A stretch of 64,000 nt of DNA from an uncultured Nocardioides sp. (GTDB lineage Bacteria; Actinomycetota; Actinomycetes; Propionibacteriales; Nocardioidaceae): contig NZ_CANLDB010000004.1 in NCBI RefSeq assembly GCF_947489365.1, positions 372,001 to 436,000 of the forward strand, in the 5' to 3' direction. Both the position numbers and the translations under genes were made by a program. Below, one piece after another: positions 8,643 through 19,738 of this stretch (positions are counted from its first letter, which is position 1; each line of letters begins with the position of its first letter). The notes under the pieces were generated by a model that worked only from the letters and a program-made list of their open reading frames with translations, was not told where the DNA came from and made no database searches.

Positions 8643-8954
8643 TCAGCCCTCGCCCGCGGCGCGCAGCGCCTGTTCGAGACGGTCGACCTTGCCGGTCAGC
8701 TCACCGGTCCGGCCCGAGCGGATGTCGGCCTTGAGCACGAGCGAGACCCGCGGCGACACGGCGGCGACGACGTCGACGCACTGCTTCACCACGGCCATCA
8801 CCTCGTCCCACTCCCCCTCGACGTTGGTGAACATCGCGTTGGTCTCGTGGGGCAGGCCGGACTCCCGGACGACGCGCACGGCGGCCGCCACGGCCTCCGT
8901 GACGCCGCCGGTCTCGTCGGCGGTGGCGGGCGCGATGCTGAAGGCGACGATCAT
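8643..8954 (-). CDS. MTH1187-family thiamine-binding protein (DUF77)
   Basis: The 103-aa protein begins MIVAFSIAPATADETGGVTEAVAAAVRVV and continues HETNAMFTNVEGEWDEVMAVVKQCVDVV, the ferredoxin-like fold pattern of the MTH1187/YkoF thiamine-binding family. These small proteins bind thiamine or a related pyrimidine. With YjbQ 0.7 kb away, two thiamine-linked families sit close together without any recognisable thi biosynthesis gene. A TACGGT -10 element (8961-8966 complement) ends 6 nt before the ATG, so the mRNA is predicted leaderless. Confidence 0.9.
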   Translation of the reverse strand: MIVAFSIAPATADETGGVTEAVAAAVRVVRESGLPHETNAMFTNVEGEWDEVMAVVKQCVDVVAAVSPRVSLVLKADIRSGRTGELTGKVDRLEQALRAAGEG

Positions 8955-8993
8955 GCGACCACCGTACGGGGGCTCGTCGACGGACCGGCGCGG

Positions 8994-9920
8994 CTAGCTG
9001 ATCAGCTCGTCCAGCCGCGAGTACGCCGACGCGTCACCCCGGAGCACCCGGCTGGGTCGCCCGTCGACCGAGACCGGGACGTCGCCGGAGACGGTGACCC
9101 GGCGCACCTCGCGGCGCTGGGTGTCGAAGTCGGCGACGGCGTAGTGCTGGGTGGCGCGGTTGTCCCAGATCGCCACGTCGCCGTCGGCCCAGCTCCAGCG
9201 GACGGTGTTCTCCAGCTTCGTCACCCGGTTCTGCAGCAGGGTGAACAGCGCGACCGACTCGGCGGAGTTGAGCCCGGAGAACCGCTTCACGAAGTGGCCC
9301 AGCACCAGCGACCGCTCACCGGTCTCGGGGTGGACCCGGACGACGGGGTGCTCGGTCTCGAAGACGGTGGCGGCGAACTGGTCCCTCGGCAGGGCCGCGG
9401 TGTCGACCGCGTCGGGGTCCTCGGCCTCGCGGACGTAGTCGTACTCGTTGGTGTGCACCGCCCACAGCTCGTCGGCGAGCGCGCGCAGCGGCGCCGGGAG
9501 GGCGTCGTACGCGGTGACGGTGTTGGCCCACACCGTGGTGCCGCCGTACGCCGGCATGGTGACGCCGCGCAGCACGCTGAAGGCGGGCACGCGGTCGACG
9601 AAGGTCACGTCGGTGTGCCAGGAGTTCGCCGCCATGCCCTTGGTGGCCTCGAACCGCAGCACGCGGGAGTCGCCGGTGCTGACGGTGGGGTGGGCGGTGG
9701 TCAGCGGGCCGAGCAGCGAGGCGAACGCCGCCTGCCCGGCGTCGTCCAGGTGGTCCTGGCCGCGGAAGAACACCACCTTGTGCGCCAGCAGGGCCCGCCG
9801 CACCTCGGCCACGGTCGCGGGGTCCAGGTCACCGCCCAGGTGCACGCCGTCGATCCGCGCGCCGATCCGGCCGCCGATCTTCGTCACCGTGAGGGTCCGG
9901 TCCTCGAGGCTCGTCGTCAT
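8994..9920 (-). CDS. TauD/TfdA-family Fe(II)/2-oxoglutarate dioxygenase
   Basis: The 308-aa protein has the three iron ligands of this family: NSWHTDVTF supplies His and Asp (near residue 100), and the distal His is in [13 protein letters not shown] (near 256). The 2-oxoglutarate arginine is likely in [12 protein letters not shown] just after. TauD-type enzymes hydroxylate taurine, alkyl sulfonates or related carboxylates so that the side group is released. The sulfite/sulfonate-type TauE permease gene lies immediately upstream on the same strand, which favours an organosulfur substrate. ATG 9920 has AGGTG about 6 nt upstream as a ribosome site and an 11-bp inverted repeat further out. Confidence 0.93.
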   Translation of the reverse strand: MTTSLEDRTLTVTKIGGRIGARIDGVHLGGDLDPATVAEVRRALLAHKVVFFRGQDHLDDAGQAAFASLLGPLTTAHPTVSTGDSRVLRFEATKGMAANSWHTDVTFVDRVPAFSVLRGVTMPAYGGTTVWANTVTAYDALPAPLRALADELWAVHTNEYDYVREAEDPDAVDTAALPRDQFAATVFETEHPVVRVHPETGERSLVLGHFVKRFSGLNSAESVALFTLLQNRVTKLENTVRWSWADGDVAIWDNRATQHYAVADFDTQRREVRRVTVSGDVPVSVDGRPSRVLRGDASAYSRLDELIS

Positions 9921-9933
9921 CGTCCACACCTTT

Positions 9934-9961
9934 CTCAACAATCTGTGTAGAGATTGGTGAG
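9934..9961 (-). promoter_or_regulatory. Inverted repeat operator upstream of the TauD-like gene
   Basis: The arms CTCAACAATCT (9934-9944) and AGATTGGTGAG (9951-9961) are inverted copies with one mismatch, separated by 6 bp. The repeat lies 14-41 bp before the dioxygenase ATG, in the 62-bp gap after the TauE-like gene, so the dioxygenase probably has its own controlled promoter. The half-site CAACAATCT also occurs at the 5-oxoproline operon promoter near 33063-33071. The regulator is not identified. Confidence 0.6.
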
Positions 9962-9982
9962 ATTAGCAGGACGTCGGCCGTC

Positions 9983-10729
9983 TCAGGTCAGCGACACGAC
10001 CAGCACGGTGGTCGCGGACGCGGCACAGGCGAGCAGCACGAGGGGCCGGACGCGCTCCGCGGAGAGCCGCTCGCGCAGCACCCGGCCCAGCACGGTCCCG
10101 AGGGCGAGCGCGGGGAGCATGGTGGCCGCGACCAACGCCGAGGCCGCGCTCAGCTGCCCGCCGAGACCCAGGCCGGCCAGACTCAGCACGCCGCCCAGGA
10201 CGAAGTAGACCGCCAGGGTGCTGCGGATCTGGGTGGGCGGGCGGTGCTGGTAGAGCAGCGCGACCGGAGGACCGCCCACCGAGGTGGTCGTCCCGGTGAA
10301 CCCCGACACGAGACCGGCGCCGAGGAGCGTCGGACGGATGACCGGGATGTCGACCGCGCGCCAGGTCAGCAGGGTCGCGAGCAGCACCATCAGACCGACC
10401 GCGACGCCGAGCGCGTCGTCGGAGAAGGCCGCGACCGCCGCGACACCCAGGGCGATGCCCGGCAGCCGGCCGGGGACGACCCAGCCGAGGCCGCGCCAGT
10501 CGACGCCCTCGTGGTCACGGACGAGCGTGAGCAGCGGGAGCGACAGCACCAGCCACAGGAGCATGTCGGGCATGAGCTGGGGCGCCACCAGCACCGTCAC
10601 CGGTGCGGCGAGCAGCCCCAGCCCCAACCCGACGAGGCCCTGGACGAGGGTCCCCGCCGTGACGGCGAGGAAGATCGTCGTCCAGACCCAGGGGCCCAGC
10701 CCGACGAGCCCGTCCAGGACCTCGGTCAG
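9983..10729 (-). CDS. TauE/SafE-family sulfite or organosulfonate permease, apparent CTG start
   Basis: Read from CTG 10729, this is a 248-aa membrane protein with about eight helices. It contains the two TauE signature repeats: GTLVQGLVGLGLGLLAAPV near residue 30 and GLVSGFTGTTTSVGGPPVALL near 140. The family exports sulfite or sulfonate anions. No ATG, GTG or TTG precedes the first signature helix. The only conventional start (TTG 10627) would cut that helix in half, and the aconitase stop closes the frame at 10733-10735. I therefore place the start at CTG 10729, three bases after the acnA stop, with re-initiation from acnA likely. An upstream frameshift or sequencing error is the alternative. 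Confidence 0.78.
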   Translation of the reverse strand: MTEVLDGLVGLGPWVWTTIFLAVTAGTLVQGLVGLGLGLLAAPVTVLVAPQLMPDMLLWLVLSLPLLTLVRDHEGVDWRGLGWVVPGRLPGIALGVAAVAAFSDDALGVAVGLMVLLATLLTWRAVDIPVIRPTLLGAGLVSGFTGTTTSVGGPPVALLYQHRPPTQIRSTLAVYFVLGGVLSLAGLGLGGQLSAASALVAATMLPALALGTVLGRVLRERLSAERVRPLVLLACAASATTVLVVSLT

Positions 10730-10732
10730 CGC

Positions 10733-13546
<2,814 letters not shown>

Positions 13547-13668
13547 CCGCGGTGTCTCCTCGCTGTTGCTGGGCATCGTCGTGACGTGCATTACCGCTCA
13601 GGTCATCCTGCCGCCGTGACGGTGGTCCGACCTAGCAAGGTCTGCCTTACCGGAGTACCCGAGCGAAG

Positions 13669-13686
13669 TATCTTGACGTCAAGATA
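13669..13686. promoter_or_regulatory. Perfect 18-bp palindrome between acnA and the GNAT gene
   Basis: TATCTTGACGTCAAGATA is a perfect inverted repeat in the 174-bp divergent gap. It lies 123 bp upstream of acnA and 34 bp upstream of the acetyltransferase. Its form is like the palindromes bound by MarR-family regulators of the TamR/UrtR group, and TamR is reported to control aconitase genes in Streptomyces. That match is from memory. No marR gene is adjacent, so the regulator would act in trans. Confidence 0.6.
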
Positions 13687-13720
13687 TCACGTCCTCCCCG
13701 TCGTCGGGGAGACTGCTGCG

Positions 13721-14302
<582 letters not shown>

Positions 14303-14316
14303 CCGCCGCGAGCCCC

Positions 14317-14338
14317 GGTGGTCGAGCCTGTCGAGACC
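14317..14338. repeat. Copy of dispersed Nocardioides-type repeat
   Basis: GGTGGTCGAGCCTGTCGAGA is the reverse-oriented form of the element that recurs at 14858-14880 and 14916-14938. Here it follows directly after the acetyltransferase stop. Such imperfect palindromes (GGTCGAG...CTCGACC) could form a hairpin and serve as a transcription end, but I see no T-tract. Confidence 0.6.
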
Positions 14339-14402
14339 GAGAACCCGCGAGCCTGTGGACAACGGCACGCAGGGAAACGTCCGACCGTGCAGCCTCGACC
14401 CC

Positions 14403-14693
14403 ATGCCCTTCACCTACATGCTCGAGTGCGCGGACGGCAGCCTCTACGTCGGCAGCACGTTCGACCTCGAGCGCCGACTGATGCAGCACTCGTGCGGCGA
14501 AGGAGCCGCCTACACGCGAAACCGCCTGCCCGTTCGCCTCGTGTGGAGCCACGAGCAGGCCAGCATCCGTGAGGCGTTCTTTCTCGAGAAGCAGATCCAG
14601 GACTGGAGCCGCGCGAAGCGGCTGGCACTGATCGAGGGCCGGTACGACGACCTGCCGGCCCTGGCGCGCAGCAGGACGCCGCGGCGCACCTGA
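14403..14693 (+). CDS. GIY-YIG nuclease superfamily protein (UPF0213/YhbQ-like)
   Basis: The 96-aa protein begins MPFTYMLECADGSLYVGSTF. TYM and YVG stand for the GIY and YIG elements. The catalytic arginine is probably in DLERRLMQH (residue 24 or 25), and the metal-binding glutamate in IREAFFLEKQIQDWSRAKR (near residue 60). This matches the stand-alone UPF0213 (YhbQ) branch, small proteins with a structure-specific nuclease fold. The ATG at 14403 fits the family's usual start; an ATG further upstream would run into repeat DNA. It sits as an island between copies of the dispersed repeat. Confidence 0.88.
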   Translation: MPFTYMLECADGSLYVGSTFDLERRLMQHSCGEGAAYTRNRLPVRLVWSHEQASIREAFFLEKQIQDWSRAKRLALIEGRYDDLPALARSRTPRRT

Positions 14694-15001
<308 letters not shown>

Positions 15002-15865
15002 GTGCGCCCAGGCGCGGAGGACCTCGTCACCGAGGCCCCCCGGGGTATCTCTCGGAGGGTCCGCCCTGCCCTGCGCACGTACGCCCGCCTGCTGCTCGCG
15101 GGGTTCCGGCGCGGGTCGCGCTACCGCCTCGCGGCGTTCGGCGGACTGGTCGCCAACGCGACGTTCGGCCTGCTCAAGGTGGCGGTGCTCTTCGCCGTCG
15201 TCGAGGCCGCGGGTGGTGAGGTCTCCGGCTACGACCTCGGCGCGATGAGCGCCTACATCTGGATCTCCCAGGGGCTGCTCGGGTCGGTGAACCTCATGGG
15301 ACGCAGCGACATCGCCGAGCGGATCCGCACCGGCGACGTCACCACCGACTTCCTGCGGCCGCTCGACGTCCAGGCCGCCGCGGTCGTCGAGGACGTCGGC
15401 AAGTCCCTGTTCGCCCTCATCCCCCGGGGCATCCCGACCGTAACCATCGGGCTGCTGCTGGTGGGCATGGACGGACCCGACGGGCCGTTCGGCCTGCTGC
15501 TGGGCGCGGTCAGCCTGCTGCTGGGGATCAGCGTGTCCTGCTGCACCGTCTACCTGGTCGCCGTGGCCGGCTTCTGGATGGTCGAGACCCGCGGGCTCCA
15601 GATCCTCTACATGGTCGTCTCGGGGTTCCTCGCCGGGTTGTTCGTGCCGATCTCGCTCTTCCCCGGCTGGCTGTACGGCGTCGCGGTGGCCACGCCGTTC
15701 CCGTCGATGCTGCAGTTCCCTGTCGACGTGCTCTCCGGCCGGGCCGACCACGGCACGTCGGTCCTGCTGATCGGTGTCCAGGCCGCCTGGCTGGCGGCGG
15801 TCGCCGCCCTCGGCCAGGGACTCACGCGCGCCGGTCGCCGGAAGCTGGAGGTGCAGGGTGGTTGA
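15002..15865 (+). CDS. ABC-2-type exporter permease, subunit 1
   Basis: The 287-aa protein has six predicted membrane helices, including LAAFGGLVANATFGLLKVAVLF and the C-terminal VLLIGVQAAWLAAVAALGQGL. The pattern YDLGAMSAYIWISQGLLGSV then DIAERIRTGDVTTDFLRPLD is characteristic of the DUF990/ABC-2_2 permease family. GTG 15002 is the only start before the first helix. The next permease gene begins inside the last codons of this one (8-bp overlap), and the ATPase follows. The three genes form one exporter of unknown substrate; relatives are annotated as daunorubicin-type or viologen exporters. Confidence 0.88.
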   Translation: MRPGAEDLVTEAPRGISRRVRPALRTYARLLLAGFRRGSRYRLAAFGGLVANATFGLLKVAVLFAVVEAAGGEVSGYDLGAMSAYIWISQGLLGSVNLMGRSDIAERIRTGDVTTDFLRPLDVQAAAVVEDVGKSLFALIPRGIPTVTIGLLLVGMDGPDGPFGLLLGAVSLLLGISVSCCTVYLVAVAGFWMVETRGLQILYMVVSGFLAGLFVPISLFPGWLYGVAVATPFPSMLQFPVDVLSGRADHGTSVLLIGVQAAWLAAVAALGQGLTRAGRRKLEVQGG

Positions 15866-16658
15866 CCTCGCCCCGTACCGGGCCGTGCTCGCCTCCCGGA
15901 TCCGCGCCCAGCGCTCGCACCGCGCCAGCTTTCGCCTCGACCTGGGCAGCTCGGTGCTGGTCGGCTTCGTCGAGCTCGCGGAGATCGCCGTCCTGTTCCT
16001 CACCGTCGACCGCCTCGGCGGGCTCGACCTCGCCGCGATCGTGCTCGTGTTCGGCATCGCCGACATGTCTTTCTCGCTGGCCGACATGGTGTTCGGGCAC
16101 TGCGACAACCTCCCGACGTACCTCAAGGCCGGCACGCTCGACGTGTTCTACCTCCGCCCCCAGCCACTCCTGGCGCAGCTGGTCACCAGCGACATCTCGC
16201 TGCGGCGGCTGGCGCGCGCCGCGGTCGGGCTGGCCGCGCTCGTGGCCGGCCTCGTCGTCAACGACGTCGCCTGGAGCCTCGCGAACGCCGTCCTGCTGGT
16301 GCTCGCGGTGGTGTCCGGGGTCGTCACGTTCTCCGCGATGTTCGTGTGGGCGGGCGGGATGCAGTTCTTCCTCGTCGACGGCTACGAGGCCACCAACGCG
16401 TTCGTGTACGGCGGCCGGTACGCCGCCACGCAGCCCGCGTCCGTCTGGGGCCGCCCACTGGTGGTCGTCTTCGGCTTCTTCTTCCCCATGGCCTTCACCG
16501 CGTACCTCCCGACGCTGACCCTGCTGGGCCTGCCGGGCAGCGACTGGCTGCCCGGCTGGCTGGGCTGGTTCGCGCCGGTCGCCGCGGTGTGGGCGTGGGT
16601 GCTGGCGCTGGCCAGCTGGCGCACCGGGGTCCGGCACTACCAGGGAGGCGGCGGATGA
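15858..16658 (+). CDS. ABC-2-type exporter permease, subunit 2
   Basis: The 266-aa protein starts at GTG 15858, 8 bp inside the end of the preceding permease gene. It has six hydrophobic helices and shares the first subunit's layout: FGIADMSFSLADMVFGHCDN then LPTYLKAGTLDVFYLRPQPL, the equivalent of the GDVTTDFLRPLD segment. The paired permeases therefore probably form a heterodimeric channel. The C-terminal helices FGFFFPMAFTAYLPTLTLLG and WLGWFAPVAAVWAWVLALA are typical of DUF990-family proteins. The stop overlaps the ATPase ATG by 4 bp. Confidence 0.88.
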   Translation: MVDLAPYRAVLASRIRAQRSHRASFRLDLGSSVLVGFVELAEIAVLFLTVDRLGGLDLAAIVLVFGIADMSFSLADMVFGHCDNLPTYLKAGTLDVFYLRPQPLLAQLVTSDISLRRLARAAVGLAALVAGLVVNDVAWSLANAVLLVLAVVSGVVTFSAMFVWAGGMQFFLVDGYEATNAFVYGGRYAATQPASVWGRPLVVVFGFFFPMAFTAYLPTLTLLGLPGSDWLPGWLGWFAPVAAVWAWVLALASWRTGVRHYQGGGG

Positions 16659-17641
16659 GCACGGCGACGCAGACGGTCATCGAGACGCGCGGGCTGGGCC
16701 GCGACTTCCGCGTGCGGGAGGGCATGAGGCGCCGCACCGTGGTCGCGCTCGACGCCCTCGACATGCGCGTCGAGGCCGGCGAGGCGGTCGGCTACATCGG
16801 CGCGAACGGCGCCGGGAAGTCGACCACCATCAAGATGCTCTGCGGGATCCTCGTCCCGACCCGCGGGGAGGTCCTGACCTGCGGCCACCGCCCCGTCCCC
16901 GACCGACGCCGCCTGGCCCGGGAGATCGGCGTGGTGTTCGGGCAGCGCAGCCAGCTCTGGTGGGACCTGCCGACCGCGGAGTCCTTCCGCATCCTCGCCG
17001 CCGTCCACGGCCTCGACGCCGCGCGCGAGAAGCACCGCACCGGCGAGCTGGTCGAGCGCCTCGAGCTGGACGAGTTCCTCACCGTCCCGGTCCGCCAGCT
17101 CTCGCTGGGCCAGCGGATGCGGGCCGAGGTCGCCGCCGCACTGCTGCACTCCCCCCGGCTGCTCATCCTCGACGAGCCGACGATCGGGCTCGACGTGCTG
17201 AGCAAGCAGCGGCTGCGCGAGTTCCTCGTCGCGGAGCGCCGCGAGCACGGGACGACGCTGCTGCTCACCACCCACGACATGGGCGACGTCGAGCGGCTCT
17301 GCGACCGGGTCCTGCTGGTGGACCGCGGCGCCCTGGTCTACTCCGGCACGCTCGCCGGCCTCTCGCGCACCGTCGGCGCCGAGCGGGTGATGGTGCTCGA
17401 CCTGGCGGAGCCACTGCCTCCGCTCCAGGTCGCGGGCACCACGCACCGCGGCTCCGAGGGCGGGACGGGTGGGCTCGGGCTGCGCCAGCGACTGGCCTTC
17501 GACCCCGCCGCCACCACCGCCGCGAAGGTGCTCGCCGCGGTCACCGAGCAGCTCGGCGCCGGCAACGAGGTGCTCGACCTCGCCATCGAGGAGCCGGACG
17601 TCGAGGACGTCGTCCGCCGGGTCTACGCGGCGCGTCGCTGA
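16655..17641 (+). CDS. ABC exporter ATPase subunit
   Basis: The 328-aa protein has all ABC motifs: Walker A GANGAGKST (about residue 50), Q-loop region VVFGQRSQLWWDL, signature LSLGQRMRAEVAAALLHSP (here LSLGQ for LSGGQ), Walker B LLILDEPTIGLD and the H-loop TTHDMGDVERLCD. The LSLGQ signature and the QRSQLWWDLP segment are usual for ATPases paired with DUF990-type permeases. About 90 C-terminal residues form an extra domain, as in DrrA-type exporters. It powers the two permeases encoded just upstream. Confidence 0.95.
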   Translation: MSTATQTVIETRGLGRDFRVREGMRRRTVVALDALDMRVEAGEAVGYIGANGAGKSTTIKMLCGILVPTRGEVLTCGHRPVPDRRRLAREIGVVFGQRSQLWWDLPTAESFRILAAVHGLDAAREKHRTGELVERLELDEFLTVPVRQLSLGQRMRAEVAAALLHSPRLLILDEPTIGLDVLSKQRLREFLVAERREHGTTLLLTTHDMGDVERLCDRVLLVDRGALVYSGTLAGLSRTVGAERVMVLDLAEPLPPLQVAGTTHRGSEGGTGGLGLRQRLAFDPAATTAAKVLAAVTEQLGAGNEVLDLAIEEPDVEDVVRRVYAARR

Positions 17642-17708
17642 GTGGCCGAGGTCCCGAGGTCCACAGGTCCCGGCGATTGAGGTCCTTCGACCCGTGAACC
17701 TCGCCCGT

Positions 17709-17733
17709 GCCCGGGGTTCAGTGGGGCCCGGGC
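17709..17733. terminator. Possible hairpin after the ABC operon
   Basis: GCCCGGG (17709-17715) pairs with CCCGGGC (17727-17733) across an 11-nt loop. It lies 68 bp after the ATPase stop and 18 bp before the next start codon, next to that gene's GAGGAGG ribosome site. It could end the exporter transcript or affect the translation of the VOC gene. No T-run follows. Confidence 0.35.
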
Positions 17734-17751
17734 GCGACGTGAGGAGGCGGC

Positions 17752-18135
17752 ATGTCCGGAAAGGTCGTCCACTTCGAGATCCCCTTCGACGACGGTGACC
17801 GTGCTCGGGCCTTCTACGGCAGGACCTTCGGGTGGCAGACCGTCCCCGTCCCCGGGATGGGCTACGCGATGGCGATCACCGGCCCGAGCGATCCGGCGGA
17901 GGGTCCGAGCGAGCCGAAGTTCATCAACGGGGGCATGTTCCAGCGCAACGAGCAGTTCCCGGTGAAGGCCCCGAACGTGGTCATCGACGTCCCCGACGTG
18001 GACGAGGCGTTGCGCCGGGTCGAGGCCGCCGGAGGATCGACCGTCGTCGGTCGGACGCCCGTCGGTGACATGGGCTTCACCGGTTACTTCACCGACACCG
18101 AGGGCAACCTGCTGGGACTGTGGGAGTCCACCTGA
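17752..18135 (+). CDS. VOC-family (glyoxalase/bleomycin-resistance fold) protein
   Basis: The 127-aa protein has the VOC double beta-alpha-beta-beta-beta pattern. VVHFEIPFDDGDRARAFYGRTFGWQTVPV opens the first module. KAPNVVIDVPDVDEALRRVEAAGGSTVVG opens the second, and the end TGYFTDTEGNLLGLWES supplies the usual final metal-site glutamate region. Homologues bind divalent metals and act as glyoxalases, dioxygenases or drug-binding proteins; this one cannot be assigned. GAGGAGG lies 6-12 bp upstream of ATG 17752 as a strong ribosome site, unlike the many leaderless genes in this window. Confidence 0.9.
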   Translation: MSGKVVHFEIPFDDGDRARAFYGRTFGWQTVPVPGMGYAMAITGPSDPAEGPSEPKFINGGMFQRNEQFPVKAPNVVIDVPDVDEALRRVEAAGGSTVVGRTPVGDMGFTGYFTDTEGNLLGLWEST

Positions 18136-18154
18136 CCCGACGGGTGGAAGGGCC

Positions 18155-19300
18155 TCAGGCCTCGGCCGCCAGGAGGTCCAGGGAGTGCCGGACCAGGTCC
18201 GCGCGCAGCCCGCACACCGCCGCCAGCTGCTCCGACGGCGCACCGAGCTGCTCGAACGGCACCGCCGAGACCCCCGCGAACAGCCACAGGAGGACCGCGT
18301 GGTGACGCCGCACCGTCGCCTCCAGGCCCGGGTGACCCTCGGCGGCCAGCCCGTCGGCGTACGCGGCGACGCACGCCCGCGAGAGCGTCGGCAGGTCCAC
18401 CGGCGGCGGCGTCCCGAGCTGCAGCGCACCGGCGACGAGCTGGGTGAGGTCGAAGCCGAGGGCCTGCGGCTGCCAGAACCCGAGGTCGATCATCGTGAAG
18501 GAGTCGGGACCGTCGCCCGGCAGGAGGTTCGCGGGGCAGGCGTCGCCGTGGCTGGGGAACGTCGCCGCGGCGTCGACCTCGGCCGTGAGGGCGTCCAGGT
18601 CGGCGGTGGCGGCGAGCATCTCGCCGCGGACGTCGGCGAAGGCCGGGCCCACGACGGGGTGCTCCCACAGCGACGGGTCCGCCAGGGCGGGGAGGACCTG
18701 GAACCGGAGCCGGCCCGTCACGTACCGGGCCACCGACCAGTCGAAGCCGCCCACGCCGGCCAGCGGTCGGACGTCGCGGCTCCCGGCGAGCCGCCCGAGC
18801 AGGTGGGCGGCCCGCTCGTAGCGGGCGAGGTCCCAGGCGACCTCGGGCCGGGTGACGTCCTCGAGCCAGGCCACCCACGAGTCGGGGCAGAGGGCCGGGT
18901 CCAGGTCGACGACGGCCAGCGCCCGCGGCATCGACAGGCCGTCGGGGAGCCGGTCGGCGAGGCCGGAGCGGTACGCCGCGGCCTCGTTGTGCCACGGGAG
19001 GCCCGCCGCGGCCATCTCCCGCGCCGGCTCGGGGACGTGGACGAAGAACGCCGAGTGCCGCCACGCCTGCACGTGCTTCACGAACACCCGCCACGGCTCC
19101 TCCCCCGCCGGCGTCCGGGCGGTCCCGGAGACCCACCAGCGGCCGACGGTGGTCAGGGCGGGGACGTCGTACGCGACCCGCTCCACCGCGGTCGGACCGA
19201 GGGTCACCGCGTCGGCCGGGTGACCGAGGAGGTCGGCGACCAGCCCGGTGAGCGCGGTGTCGTCGAGGTCGGCGGGACCCAGCAGCGTGCGGTCGGTCAT
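18155..19300 (-). CDS. Aminoglycoside-phosphotransferase-fold (APH-like) kinase
   Basis: The 381-aa protein has the protein-kinase-like APH fold: an N-lobe lysine in WRVFVKHVQAW (near residue 74), the catalytic loop FPSHGDACPANLL (Brenner motif HGDxxxxN, near 259) and the metal-binding Asp in FTMIDLGFWQPQ. It should phosphorylate a small molecule with ATP. It is too divergent from resistance enzymes to call drug resistance. The neighbouring MarR gene is divergent with only 21 bp between start codons, so the kinase is probably the regulator's target. Confidence 0.82.
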   Translation of the reverse strand: MTDRTLLGPADLDDTALTGLVADLLGHPADAVTLGPTAVERVAYDVPALTTVGRWWVSGTARTPAGEEPWRVFVKHVQAWRHSAFFVHVPEPAREMAAAGLPWHNEAAAYRSGLADRLPDGLSMPRALAVVDLDPALCPDSWVAWLEDVTRPEVAWDLARYERAAHLLGRLAGSRDVRPLAGVGGFDWSVARYVTGRLRFQVLPALADPSLWEHPVVGPAFADVRGEMLAATADLDALTAEVDAAATFPSHGDACPANLLPGDGPDSFTMIDLGFWQPQALGFDLTQLVAGALQLGTPPPVDLPTLSRACVAAYADGLAAEGHPGLEATVRRHHAVLLWLFAGVSAVPFEQLGAPSEQLAAVCGLRADLVRHSLDLLAAEA

Positions 19301-19309
19301 CGAACTAGT

Positions 19310-19320
19310 AAAGTGACTTT
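19310..19320. promoter_or_regulatory. Candidate MarR operator in a 21-bp divergent gap
   Basis: AAAGTGACTTT is a perfect palindrome (5-bp arms around G) filling half of the 21-bp space between the start codons of the kinase-like and marR genes. A TAAAGT -10 element (19310-19315) ends 6 nt before the marR ATG, and a TACTAG-like element faces the kinase. Both transcripts would be leaderless, and a bound repressor would cover both promoters. Confidence 0.55.
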
Positions 19321-19321
19321 C

Positions 19322-19732
19322 ATGTCTCGGGTCAACGGAGATCCCCACGTCGCCGCCCTCCTCGCGGCCCTGCTGGACGACGTCCGCGCCGCCCACGGCA
19401 GGCGGCTCGACCTGCGGGTCTCCCACCTCCGTGTGCTCGGCGCCTGCCCGGTCGAGGGGGCCGGGGTCGGCGACCTGGCCGCGAGGCTCGGCATGACGGC
19501 CCAGGGCTGCGGGCAGCTGGTCGGACGACTCGTGGACTCCGGGCACGTCGAGGTCCGCCGTGACCCCGACGACGGCCGCGCCCGCCGGGTGGTGCGGACA
19601 CCGGCCGGCGACGACGCCCTGACCCGCTTCGGGGAGGCGCTCGTCGAGGTCGAGGCGGCCTGGGCGGCCCGGGTGGGCGAGGACCGCTACCGGGCGTTCC
19701 GGGCGGTGCTGGGCGAGCTCGGCGGCAGCTGA
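19322..19732 (+). CDS. MarR-family transcriptional regulator
   Basis: The 136-aa protein has a winged helix: LRVSHLRVLGACPVEGAGVGDLAARLGMT, then the recognition helix AQGCGQLVGRLVDSGHV, then the wing RRDPDDGRARRVVRTPAG with the family's DxRxR. Short helices at each end form the dimer interface. ATG 19322 is used because it is 6 nt from a TAAAGT -10 element. It likely represses itself and the divergent kinase-like gene through the palindrome between them. Confidence 0.9.
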   Translation: MSRVNGDPHVAALLAALLDDVRAAHGRRLDLRVSHLRVLGACPVEGAGVGDLAARLGMTAQGCGQLVGRLVDSGHVEVRRDPDDGRARRVVRTPAGDDALTRFGEALVEVEAAWAARVGEDRYRAFRAVLGELGGS

Positions 19733-19738
19733 GCCACG

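Noticed and set aside
10625..10627. TTG start for the TauE-like permease
   Set aside because: It would remove half of the conserved first signature helix.
18155..19300. Aminoglycoside resistance gene
   Set aside because: The catalytic loop is present, but the rest is too divergent and the context is a MarR pair, so only an APH-fold kinase is supported.
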